Assembly (NCBI RefSeq): GCF_019443405.1
Contig: NZ_CP080376.1
Span: 744,001 to 808,000, forward strand
Direction of reading: 5' to 3'
DNA: 64,000 bases
DNA from: Brevundimonas sp. PAMC22021
Lineage (GTDB): Bacteria; Pseudomonadota; Alphaproteobacteria; Caulobacterales; Caulobacteraceae
Part shown: positions 43,978 through 51,396 of the stretch, in pieces
Layout: each line of letters starts with the position of its first letter
Numbering within the stretch: the stretch's first letter is position 1
The notes under the pieces: generated by a model
Database searches by the model: none
Told to the model about the DNA's origin: nothing
What the model saw: only the letters and a program-made list of their open reading frames with translations
Translations under genes and position numbers: made by a program

Positions 43978-44700
43978 TTAGGCGGCGAGCCGCTCGGGCG
44001 TCCAGACCTTCGTGAACCGCAACAGGCGATCCTCGGCGGGCGAGGGCGCGTCGGAGGCGGGCGTCAGCGTCACGAACAGCCGGCCCAGCGGTCGCCCACC
44101 GCGCGCAGGCAGGCCAAGGCCGGGCAGGCACAAGCGTGCGGGTGCGCTCAGACCGGGCGTCACCCAGGCGGAGCGCGGCCCGGCATAGGTCTCCATCTCG
44201 ATGCGCCCGCCGTCCTCCAGCATCCTCGGCGGCGTCGGCCAGCTCATGAACAGGTCGTCGCCCAAAACCGACAGCCCATCGGCGGGCCGGATCAGCACCG
44301 ACACCAGATGGTCCGCGCCGCTGTCGCGCAGCCTCAGCCGCTCTCCGGTTCGGAGGCCAGCCGGCGCCTGAACCGCCAGCCGCCGGCCGCAGACCCGCGT
44401 CTGGACCGTCGCGCCCCAAAGCGCCTGCAGCGGCGTCAGCACCAGGATCGGCGGCGCCTCCGGCAAGGTGCGCTCAAGCGCAGCGATCGGCGCAGGTTCG
44501 GCCCTCTGCAGCAGGCGATAGGCCTCAATGACCTGGCGAAAGCGTTCCGCGTCGCCGCCCGCCTGATCCGGCCGCGCCGCCTTCACCGCCTGGCGGAACG
44601 CACCTTTCAGGGCCTGGCTGTCCGCGCCTTCCAGCAGGCCCAGCAGGGCCAGGGCGGCGCGCCGCTGGGCGAGATCGATCCGGGCGGGGGAGGCGGACAT
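43978..44700 (-). CDS. Degenerate J-domain/DnaJ C-terminal-like protein
   Basis: About 240 residues. The N-terminal approximately 65 residues resemble a J domain (LKGAFRQAVKAARPDQAGGD…FRQVIEAYRLL). However, the invariant HPD tripeptide is RPD at 43-45, so Hsp70 ATPase stimulation may be lost. The C-terminal part (LTPLQALWGATVQTRVCGRRLAVQAPAGLRTG…) follows the DnaJ C-terminal substrate-binding layout (LTLEEA…, VPAGVQTG). The Gly/Phe and zinc-finger regions are absent. It is immediately upstream of aroC. Possibly a CbpA-like relic or an Hsp70-independent chaperone. Confidence 0.75.
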   Translation of the reverse strand: MSASPARIDLAQRRAALALLGLLEGADSQALKGAFRQAVKAARPDQAGGDAERFRQVIEAYRLLQRAEPAPIAALERTLPEAPPILVLTPLQALWGATVQTRVCGRRLAVQAPAGLRTGERLRLRDSGADHLVSVLIRPADGLSVLGDDLFMSWPTPPRMLEDGGRIEMETYAGPRSAWVTPGLSAPARLCLPGLGLPARGGRPLGRLFVTLTPASDAPSPAEDRLLRFTKVWTPERLAA

Positions 44701-44843
44701 GTCCCAATGCTTGGGCGAACAGAGTCAAAGGCCGGTTAACCGTGATGATCGCGGTCGTTTTCACCCGCTTCGGGATTGGCCTAAGCGGTCTTCCTGCGAA
44801 GCGGCGAGGGGAGCCAACGGCGGCGGCCGCCGTTAGGTTCTGC

Positions 44844-45914
44844 ATGATCGGAGTCCTGGCCACCGCCCACCAGCCCCAGGTCGCGGCGGCGGAAGCGCTG
44901 AACGACGTGCTGCGTCAGGCCGATCGTGCGCGGCCGGTCGCGGTTCTCTGCCACTTCGACGCCGATGGTCTGGCGGCCGGCGCCATACTGGTGCGCGCCC
45001 TGTCGCGAGCGGGCTGGTCGGCCACGCCCCTGCCGATCGGCAAGGGCGAGACGGCCTGGGACGAGGCGGTGCGGCGGCGCATCTTGGCTCTCGCTCCGTC
45101 AGCCCTGATCGTCGCTGATCTTGGAACGCGCGCCGAGCCGGTGCTGGAGGGCGTGCAGACCCTGGTGGTCGACCACCATACGCCAACCGGAGAGCCCGCG
45201 GGCGCCGTCACCCTCAGCGGCCATGGCCTGGAGCCGGAGCCGACCACGGCCCTCTTGGCCTGGTGGGCGGCGGGCGCGCTGGGCGACCAGGCCGATCTGC
45301 TGTGGCTGGCCGCTGTCGGCCTGATCGGCGACATGGCCGAGGAACGCGGCTTTCCCGAGCTGGCGGAGGCGCAAGCTCGCTGGGGCAAGACGGCGCTGAG
45401 GGACGCGGTGTCCCTGATCAACGCGCCTCGCCGCACGGCCGCCGCCGATCCCTGGCCGGCGTTGAGGCTGTTGCTGAGCGCCGATGGTCCAAAGGCGATC
45501 ACCAAGGGTGAAGACGTCGACGCCCGCGCCCTGGTCGACGCCAAGCAAGAGGTGCGCGAGGCCATGGAGGCCGCCAAGCGCGTCGCCCCCAGGATCGTCG
45601 GCGACGTGGCGATGATCCGTTTTTCTTCCGGATGCCAGGTGCATCCGCTGGTGGCGCAGCAGTGGCGCGGGCGGCTGCGCGACAAGATCGTGCTGGCGGC
45701 CAACACCGGCTACCGCCCCGGCTGGGTGCATTTCGCCGCGCGCTCGGCGACGGGCCGCAACCTCATCGACTTCCTGGCCGAGCATCGGCCGCCCGGCGCC
45801 GACGACCGCTATGGCAATGGCCACGCCCAGGCGACGGGCGGCGCGCTGAGGATACCTGACTGGAACGCCTTCGTGGCCGATCTCGGCCTGCCCGATCAAC
45901 AAGTGGACGCATGA
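44844..45914 (+). CDS. DHH family phosphoesterase (RecJ-like)
   Basis: About 356 residues. N-terminal DHH motifs are visible: AVLCHFDADGLAAGAIL, ALIVADLG, and the eponymous DHH in LVVDHHTP. A DHHA1-like C-terminal region has RSATGRNLIDFL and GNGHAQATGG in place of the more usual GGHxxAxG. It may be a single-strand exonuclease or a small-oligonucleotide/cyclic-dinucleotide phosphodiesterase. The ATG giving MIGVLATAHQPQ was chosen over a distant GTG. Its stop overlaps the uvsE start (ATGA), implying a shared operon. Confidence 0.82.
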   Translation: MIGVLATAHQPQVAAAEALNDVLRQADRARPVAVLCHFDADGLAAGAILVRALSRAGWSATPLPIGKGETAWDEAVRRRILALAPSALIVADLGTRAEPVLEGVQTLVVDHHTPTGEPAGAVTLSGHGLEPEPTTALLAWWAAGALGDQADLLWLAAVGLIGDMAEERGFPELAEAQARWGKTALRDAVSLINAPRRTAAADPWPALRLLLSADGPKAITKGEDVDARALVDAKQEVREAMEAAKRVAPRIVGDVAMIRFSSGCQVHPLVAQQWRGRLRDKIVLAANTGYRPGWVHFAARSATGRNLIDFLAEHRPPGADDRYGNGHAQATGGALRIPDWNAFVADLGLPDQQVDA

Positions 45915-47074
45915 CCGACCCCGACCGACCGCTCCGCCTCGGCTTTCCCGTCAAGGTCATGGGCAAGCCCGACATGAAGACCCAAGACACCCGGCGCTGG
46001 CAGAAGAACCCCCACCTGAAGTGCTCGCTGGAGCTGCTGGACAAGGTGCTGGACTATCTGAAGTCGGAGCGGCTGGACATGTACCGCCTGTCATCGGACA
46101 TCGCGCCCTACGCCACGCACCCGGACATGCCGCAGTTCCACTCCATGGTGGCCGACAGTGATGCGGAGTTGAGGGCGTTCGGGCAAAAGGCGCGCGACTA
46201 CGACATCCGCCTGTCGTTCCACCCGTCGCAGTACATCCTGTTGAATGCGCCCAATCCCGAGCTGACCCGAAAGAGCATCTGGGATCTGGCCAGCCAGGCC
46301 GAGATGCTGGACCGCATGGAGCTGAACGACGAGGCGGTGATGATCACCCACGTCGGCGGCGTCTATGACGACCACGAGGCCAGTCGCGCCCGCTGGATCG
46401 ACGGCTGGAACCAGTGCCCGGAGCATGTCCAGCGCCGGCTGGTGCTGGAGAATGACGACATCCGCTTCTCGGCCGCCGACGTGCTGTGGATCCATGAGCG
46501 CACGGGCGTGCGTTGCGTCTTCGACTATCAGCACTTCTGGTGCCTGAACCCCGAGCGGGCGGACCTGCGTCAGACGCTGGAAGCCTTTATGCGGACGTGG
46601 CCGGCCGGGGTGCGTCCCAAGATCCACTTCTCTTCGCCCCGAACCGAGCTGCGCGAGATCAAGCAGAAGATCACGCCCAAGCAGCGCGAGGCCGCCGCCG
46701 CCGGCAAGTCCAGGTCGAAGAAGGGCGATGTGCTGAAGGCGTCGGTCAAGCCGACGGCGCGGATCCGCACGGTGCTGCGCCCGCCGATCTGGACGGGCCA
46801 TGCCGATTTCACCAATCCGTTCGAGTTCGCGACGTTCATGCGAACTGCGGAGGGGCTGGAGTTCGACGTGATGCTGGAGTCGAAGTCCAAGGACCTGAGC
46901 CTGCTGCGGCTGCGGGCGGACATGCTGAGGTATGCGCCTGACGTCGCGGCGCGGTTCGGCATCACCGCCGCCGATGCCCAGCGTCTGGCCGAGGACGAGG
47001 CGCTGGTCGATGAAGAGGCCGACAGCGAAGAGGGCGCCGACGTGGACGAAGGCGGACTGGCGGCGAACGGCTGA
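45911..47074 (+). CDS. uvsE: UV damage endonuclease UvsE/UvdE
   Basis: A 387-residue TIM-barrel repair enzyme that nicks 5' of UV photoproducts and some other lesions. Characteristic blocks are YRLSSDIAPYATHPD, RLSFHPSQYILLN, VMITHVGGVYDDHEA, RRLVLENDD, CVFDYQHFW and PKIHFSSPRTE, providing the His/Glu/Asp metal ligands. A Lys/Arg-rich insert (about 250-275) precedes HADFTNPFEFATFM, and the acidic tail is extended. Translation is coupled to the preceding DHH phosphoesterase by a 4-bp overlap. Confidence 0.93.
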   Translation: MTDPDRPLRLGFPVKVMGKPDMKTQDTRRWQKNPHLKCSLELLDKVLDYLKSERLDMYRLSSDIAPYATHPDMPQFHSMVADSDAELRAFGQKARDYDIRLSFHPSQYILLNAPNPELTRKSIWDLASQAEMLDRMELNDEAVMITHVGGVYDDHEASRARWIDGWNQCPEHVQRRLVLENDDIRFSAADVLWIHERTGVRCVFDYQHFWCLNPERADLRQTLEAFMRTWPAGVRPKIHFSSPRTELREIKQKITPKQREAAAAGKSRSKKGDVLKASVKPTARIRTVLRPPIWTGHADFTNPFEFATFMRTAEGLEFDVMLESKSKDLSLLRLRADMLRYAPDVAARFGITAADAQRLAEDEALVDEEADSEEGADVDEGGLAANG

Positions 47075-47098
47075 TCCGTCCGCCGCCTCGCGCAGGAG

Positions 47099-47956
47099 TC
47101 AGATGATCGGCTTGCCGCCGGTCACCGCGATGGTCGCCCCGGAAATGTAGCTGGCGTCGTCGGAGGCCAGCAGCACATAGGCGCCGGCCAGTTCCGCCGG
47201 CTGGGCGGGGCGGCCGAACGGCACCTGCGAGCCGAAGTTTTCGACCTTCTCGGCCGGCATGGTCGAGGGGATCAGCGGCGTCCAGACCGGGCCGGGGGCG
47301 ACGGCGTTGGCGCGGATGTGCTTTTCGGCCAACAGCTGGGCGAGGCCGCCGGTGAAGTTCTGGATCGCGCCCTTGGTGGTGGCGTAGGCCAGCAGCTGCG
47401 GGCTGGGCGTGTCGGCGTTGATCGAGGCCGTGTTGATGATCGATGCGCCCGGCGGCATGTGCGGCACCGCGTCCTTGGTGATGTAGAACATGGCCGAGAT
47501 GTTGGTGGCGAAGGTGGCCTCCCACTCCTCGTCGGGAATCTCGTCGATGCTGTCGTAGCTCATCTGGCGGGCGGCGTTGTTGACCAGGATGTCGATGCGG
47601 CCAAAGGCGTCCACCGCCCGGCGCACCAGCTCGCCGCAGGTCTCGCGCTTGGAGATGTCGCCGGCGAACAGCTCGCAGCGGCGACCCGCATCCTCGACCA
47701 GGCGACGGGTCTCGGCGGCGTCTTCCTCTTCATCGAGATAGGCGACCAGCACGTCCGCGCCTTCACGGGCGAAGGCCAGGGCGACCGCACGGCCGATGCC
47801 GGAGTCGGCGCCGGTGATCACCGCGACCTTGTCGGCCAGCCGGCCCGAGCCCTTGTAGGTGGCCTCGCCATAGTCGGGGACCGGGTCCATCGCCTCGCTG
47901 GAGCCGGGCCGAGGTTGCTGGGACGTCTTGAACGGGGGCTTGGGATAGTCGCGCAT
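47099..47956 (-). CDS. SDR oxidoreductase (YghA/general-stress type)
   Basis: A 285-residue NAD(P)-dependent short-chain dehydrogenase. The Rossmann motif TGADSGIGRA is near residues 49-58, followed by NNAARQ and the active-site YATTK. The long N-terminal arm (PPFKTSQQPRPGSSEAMDP…PDYGEATYKGSGRLADKVA) is typical of the YghA/YdaD group, linked to general stress in several bacteria. AGGAAA lies 8 nt before the ATG. A sigma-EcfG-like promoter precedes it. Substrate unknown. Confidence 0.88.
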   Translation of the reverse strand: MRDYPKPPFKTSQQPRPGSSEAMDPVPDYGEATYKGSGRLADKVAVITGADSGIGRAVALAFAREGADVLVAYLDEEEDAAETRRLVEDAGRRCELFAGDISKRETCGELVRRAVDAFGRIDILVNNAARQMSYDSIDEIPDEEWEATFATNISAMFYITKDAVPHMPPGASIINTASINADTPSPQLLAYATTKGAIQNFTGGLAQLLAEKHIRANAVAPGPVWTPLIPSTMPAEKVENFGSQVPFGRPAQPAELAGAYVLLASDDASYISGATIAVTGGKPII

Positions 47957-47994
47957 GGAAGATTTCCTGTGGGGAGCCTGAAAGAAGAAGGGGC

Positions 47995-48019
47995 AACCCA
48001 CAGATTCGATCGCGGTTCG
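47995..48019 (-). promoter_or_regulatory. Near-consensus sigma-EcfG promoter for the SDR gene
   Basis: On the minus strand, CGAAC-N16-GGTT differs by one base in each half from the alphaproteobacterial general-stress consensus GGAAC-N16/17-CGTT. The predicted start would give a leader of about 30 nt that includes the SDR ribosome site. Confidence 0.4.
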
Positions 48020-48056
48020 AGCTTGACCAGCGAATAAGGTGAATGCGTCGGGCGCA

Positions 48057-48082
48057 GGAACAACACCTCCGCGCACACCGTT
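48057..48082 (+). promoter_or_regulatory. Sigma-EcfG-type promoter for two small genes
   Basis: GGAAC-N17-CGTT matches the alphaproteobacterial general-stress (SigT/EcfG) promoter exactly. The predicted transcription start, about 7 nt downstream, falls at or just before the ATG at 48091, so the mRNA may be leaderless. Confidence 0.55.
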
Positions 48083-48090
48083 CGAGCGGG

Positions 48091-48309
48091 ATGTCAGACC
48101 CTGCGAACAAGACCAAGGACGCCGATCCACTCTACGCCGCCCAGACGCCGGGACGGATTCGGGGAGACTTCGCGCCGTCCGACGAACTGCTGATCGACGG
48201 GCAGGAGGAGGTCTTCTCTCGCGCCGAGGTCGAGAGCGGCCGGATCGAGCATCAGGCCGGAACGGACTCCCGGCCGGGGGAGGAGCCCGAAAGGGAGGAG
48301 TCGCGATGA
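48091..48309 (+). CDS. Small acidic hydrophilic protein, unknown
   Basis: A 72-residue protein (MSDPANKTKDADPLYAAQTP start) rich in Glu, Asp, Arg and Pro, with no membrane segment. It is likely intrinsically disordered and not recognised as a known family. The start sits immediately after a sigma-EcfG-like promoter. The stop overlaps the next gene by ATGA. Small hydrophilic proteins of this kind are frequent in general stress regulons, but function is unknown. Confidence 0.6.
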   Translation: MSDPANKTKDADPLYAAQTPGRIRGDFAPSDELLIDGQEEVFSRAEVESGRIEHQAGTDSRPGEEPEREESR

Positions 48310-48563
48310 CGCGCTTGTTCGTCGGCCTTGGCGCGGCGGCGATGGGCCTCTGCCTGTCCGCCTGCGATCGGGGAGAAACGCGCGAGGAGGCGCCCGGTCG
48401 CCGCAGCGCCGATCCCAGCGCAAACGTCGGCGGCGCCCTGACCGGACCCAAGCCGACGCCGCAGGTCGCCACGCCGGCGCGCAAACCCTTGGCCAATCAG
48501 CCGGAACACAGCGGCGACACGGACCAGGAAGCGCGGCGAGACGAGAAGCGCCCCGCCGAGTAG
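48306..48563 (+). CDS. Small lipoprotein, unknown
   Basis: An 85-residue protein with a clear lipoprotein signal (MTRLFVGLGAAAMGLCLSAC, lipobox at Cys20). A polar, proline-containing, unstructured-looking mature part follows and ends in charged residues. AAGGGAGGAG precedes the ATG, which overlaps the preceding small gene by 4 bp, so the two are translated together. It is convergent with the pectate lyase gene. Function unknown. Confidence 0.7.
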   Translation: MTRLFVGLGAAAMGLCLSACDRGETREEAPGRRSADPSANVGGALTGPKPTPQVATPARKPLANQPEHSGDTDQEARRDEKRPAE

Positions 48564-48579
48564 CGCGTCCCGCCCAGGA

Positions 48580-49653
48580 TCAGCGGGCCAGCCCCGCCTT
48601 CCAGCGAGGATAGTCCCGCGTCAGCAGCGCCTCGGGCCAGGTCCCGACGTAGTGGTAGCCGTTGCGGCGCTCGAACTCGATGTCCTCCAGCCGTTCATGG
48701 GGAACCGAGTCGCGACCCATGTAGACCGGCCGATTGGTCTGCAGATCATAGAACCGCGCCCACAGGCGCTCGCCCGGCGCCGCGATCAACTGGCGGTCCT
48801 CGCGTCCGTCCGCGAGTTCGATGGTCTCCAGCCGCAGATCGGGAATGGCCGAGGCCTGGAACCAGGCGACGGCGCCGTCCACCGCCGCGATCATCTCGGG
48901 CGACGGATCGGGTCGGCTCATCAGGAAGCGGACGATGCCGACGCTTTCGTTTCCCGAGAGGGATGGCGGTTCGAACCGGCGCGCCCATGCGGGCTCGAAG
49001 GTCCGCTCGTCGTGCTGGGCGCACCATGCGGTCAGGACGCCATCCTTGCGGATCTGAGTTTTCAGGATGACGTCGATGCCGGCCTGCACCGCACGTCCGG
49101 CCTGATCGCGGCGCTCTGCGTCGACAAAGGCGTAGGGGTCAGCGCCTCGCGCCACATCGCTGAGCAGCGTCAGGATGTGGACCATGGCGTCGTCATTGAA
49201 GGTGATGTGGTCGTAGTAGCCGCCGCGCAGCGGATAGAACTGCGGCCAGCCGCCGTGCGGTTGCTGGGCGGCCAGCACATAGTCCAGCCCGCGCAGGAAG
49301 GACGCCTCGACCGCCGCATCGTCGCTGGCGCTCGCGACACGAGCCAGGAACGCCATCGGCTGGGTGGTGCCGTTGTTGTCGAAGGTGGGCTCGCTGTGCT
49401 CGGCCGAGGCCGACGGAGGGCGGGCAAGGTCGCTGTTCTTGGGCCAGCCGCCTTCCGGCGATTGATGCAGCATCACCGTGCGCGCCATCGCCAGCGCCTG
49501 AGGCGAGGCGTACCAGCCAGCCTTCTGCCGCAGCACGGACGAACCCCAGGCGGGCGTTTGCGCGGATGCGCCCACCGACGCCGACAGGATTGCGCCCGCG
49601 GCGATCAGCGCGAGCATGACGGACTGCATCTTCATCATCCTCGCAGACAGCAT
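48580..49653 (-). CDS. pelA: Pectate lyase, polysaccharide lyase family 10
   Basis: A 357-residue exported enzyme with a signal peptide ending about ASVGASA. PL10 signatures are plain: GGWPKN, TFDNNGTTQPMAFLA, QQPHGGWPQFYPLRGGYYDHI, TFNDDAMVHIL, and the catalytic region TAWCAQHDERTFEPAWAR…SLSGNES. It cleaves polygalacturonate by beta-elimination with calcium. Several ATGs lie at the N-terminus, so the start is uncertain by up to eight residues. It stands alone in the window, without other pectin genes, and has a palindromic operator candidate about 70 bp upstream. Confidence 0.92.
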   Translation of the reverse strand: MLSARMMKMQSVMLALIAAGAILSASVGASAQTPAWGSSVLRQKAGWYASPQALAMARTVMLHQSPEGGWPKNSDLARPPSASAEHSEPTFDNNGTTQPMAFLARVASASDDAAVEASFLRGLDYVLAAQQPHGGWPQFYPLRGGYYDHITFNDDAMVHILTLLSDVARGADPYAFVDAERRDQAGRAVQAGIDVILKTQIRKDGVLTAWCAQHDERTFEPAWARRFEPPSLSGNESVGIVRFLMSRPDPSPEMIAAVDGAVAWFQASAIPDLRLETIELADGREDRQLIAAPGERLWARFYDLQTNRPVYMGRDSVPHERLEDIEFERRNGYHYVGTWPEALLTRDYPRWKAGLAR

Positions 49654-49720
49654 TTGAGAGACGCCCTCGCCACCGGAGATTGGTCCCAGGACTCAGGATC
49701 GGCGAACTTCGACCGGAAGC

Positions 49721-49734
49721 GACACCGGTGTCAA
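49721..49734 (-). promoter_or_regulatory. Palindromic operator overlapping a -35 upstream of pelA
   Basis: GACACCGGTGTC is a perfect 12-bp palindrome with the central CCGG typical of LacI-family operators. On the pelA strand it reads TTGACACCGGTGTC, so it overlaps a consensus TTGACA -35. This suggests sugar-responsive repression of the pectate lyase. Confidence 0.45.
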
Positions 49735-49889
49735 CTCGGTCTGACATGAGGCCTTGGCGCGGCCTGAGCCTGTGACTTTATTCAACCTCCAGCTTTGCCG
49801 TTCTTAAAGCGTTGTTCAACATCGCCATCCAGGCTGCTCGGCGTCCGGGGCGAGACGATCCCGGCCGGAATCAGCTTCGGGGGAAGCGA

Positions 49890-50075
49890 ATGGGACGTCG
49901 GAACGCGATCGATCGCGCGTTCGAACTGGCGCGCACCGGCGCCTATGCGATCGCAAGCGACATACGCTCTGCCCTATCGGGAGAGGGCTATTCTCCGGCG
50001 CAGCTGGAGCCGCTGCGGGCGCCCGGTCTCAGGCGAGACCTGATCCGCGTCTGTCGCGAGGCCGTTGGGAACTGA
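49890..50075 (+). CDS. Small hypothetical protein (61 residues)
   Basis: MGRRNAIDRAFELARTGAYA begins a basic, helical-looking 61-residue protein with IRSALSGEGYSPAQLEPL in the middle. GGGGGAAG lies 5 nt before the ATG, the best evidence that it is real. No family recognised. It precedes the polysaccharide operon by 88 bp, but no functional link is evident. Confidence 0.6.
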   Translation: MGRRNAIDRAFELARTGAYAIASDIRSALSGEGYSPAQLEPLRAPGLRRDLIRVCREAVGN

Positions 50076-50163
50076 GCGCCATCCGGCGTGGTAAGCACAC
50101 GAACGACTTGCACCCCAACGGTTAAGCTGCTGTCCTCCTGCCGGGGACGGGGGAGCGGGCGGC

Positions 50164-51396
50164 ATGATCGCAGGTCGATCGAGGGCGGGCCGGCGTCGGC
50201 CCGCCGGGATGACGTCGCACCCTGACCAGACGGATCTGGAATCCGCGCCTCGCGTGCTGATCCTGGGCAAATACTATCACCCCTGGCCGGGCGGCATCGA
50301 GCATGTCACCCAGGTGCACGCCGAACATCTGGCCACGCGTTGCCGGGTTGAGGTTCTGGTCAATGCAGGCCGAGGCGAGGCTGCGGGCGAGGATCACGTC
50401 GGCGGCGTACGGGTGCGCCGGATGCGGACCCAGGCCGTGGTGATGTCCCAGCCCCTGGCGCTGTCGCTGTTGTGGATGATGCGTCCGGCGGACCACGACG
50501 AGGTGCATCTGCATGCGCCCAACCCCTACGCGGCGACGGTGCTGTGGCTGAAACGGCTGGCCACGCCCAGAGCGAAACAGCCTCGCCTGTTCGTGATCCA
50601 TCATGCGGACGTGCAGGGGCGGAGGTTCCCGCGGATGGTGCTGATGCCTCTCTACCGCGCATTGGCACGGGCCGCCGAGCGGGTGGTCGTCACCTCCATG
50701 AGGAACTTCGAGGCCTCGCGCGACCTGCCTCGCGACGTCCGAATCGCGGTTCTGGCGCCGTCGGCGAAGCTGGACCAGCACCCGGCCAGCGAAGCGGAAA
50801 AGGCTGAAGCGTACGCTTGGCGTCGGGCGCGTTTCGGGGGTCATCCGCTTGTGGGATTTGTGGGGCGGCATGCGCGCTACAAGGGGTTGGAGGTGCTGAT
50901 CCGGTCGATTGCGATCATGCCCGACGTTCGCGTGGTGATCGCGGGGGATGGACCCTGTCGCGCGCAGGCGGAAGCCTTGGCCGCCGATCTAGAGGTGGCG
51001 GACCGCATCGACTTTCTCGGCGAGGTCAGCCACGCCGACAAGGTGCGGCTTCTGCTGGCGGTGGACGTGCTGGCCTTTCCCTCCACCGACAACACCGAGG
51101 CGTTTGGCGTGATCCAGCTGGAGGCCATGCTGCTGGGCGCACCTGTCGTCGCCACCCGCCTGCCCACGGGCGTGGCGGACGTGGCGATCGACGGCCTCAC
51201 GGCCCTGACCTGCGCGCCGGGCGATCCGGACGATCTGGCCGCACGGCTGCGACAGGTGCTGGACGATCCGCTTCTGGCCGAGCGGCTGCGCCGCTGTGCC
51301 CGTGCGCACGTGCTGGAGCGGTTCAGCGAGGCCGTTATGCTGACCAAGCTGGATCAGCTGCTTGGCCGGACGCCGGCCCGCAGGACGGCGGCGTGA
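50164..51396 (+). CDS. Glycosyltransferase, GT4-like (operon gene 1)
   Basis: A 410-residue GT-B enzyme. The N-terminal domain starts VLILGKYYHPWPGGIEHVTQ, the Gly-rich motif of GT4 enzymes. The C-terminal donor-binding domain has VGFVGRHARYKGLEVLI, VVIAGDGP, FLGEVSHADKVRLL and the E-x7-E element EAFGVIQLEAMLLGAPVV. It probably adds a sugar to a lipid-linked oligosaccharide on the cytoplasmic face. GGGGAG lies about 9 nt upstream of the start. A second ATG lies 45 bp further in. The stop overlaps the flippase GTG. Confidence 0.88.
   Translation: MIAGRSRAGRRRPAGMTSHPDQTDLESAPRVLILGKYYHPWPGGIEHVTQVHAEHLATRCRVEVLVNAGRGEAAGEDHVGGVRVRRMRTQAVVMSQPLALSLLWMMRPADHDEVHLHAPNPYAATVLWLKRLATPRAKQPRLFVIHHADVQGRRFPRMVLMPLYRALARAAERVVVTSMRNFEASRDLPRDVRIAVLAPSAKLDQHPASEAEKAEAYAWRRARFGGHPLVGFVGRHARYKGLEVLIRSIAIMPDVRVVIAGDGPCRAQAEALAADLEVADRIDFLGEVSHADKVRLLLAVDVLAFPSTDNTEAFGVIQLEAMLLGAPVVATRLPTGVADVAIDGLTALTCAPGDPDDLAARLRQVLDDPLLAERLRRCARAHVLERFSEAVMLTKLDQLLGRTPARRTAA

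Noticed and set aside
48094..48423. Minus-strand and alternative plus-strand frames over the two small stress genes
   Set aside because: The chosen frames have an ATGA overlap, a lipobox and a promoter match; the alternatives are Arg/Pro-rich shadows.
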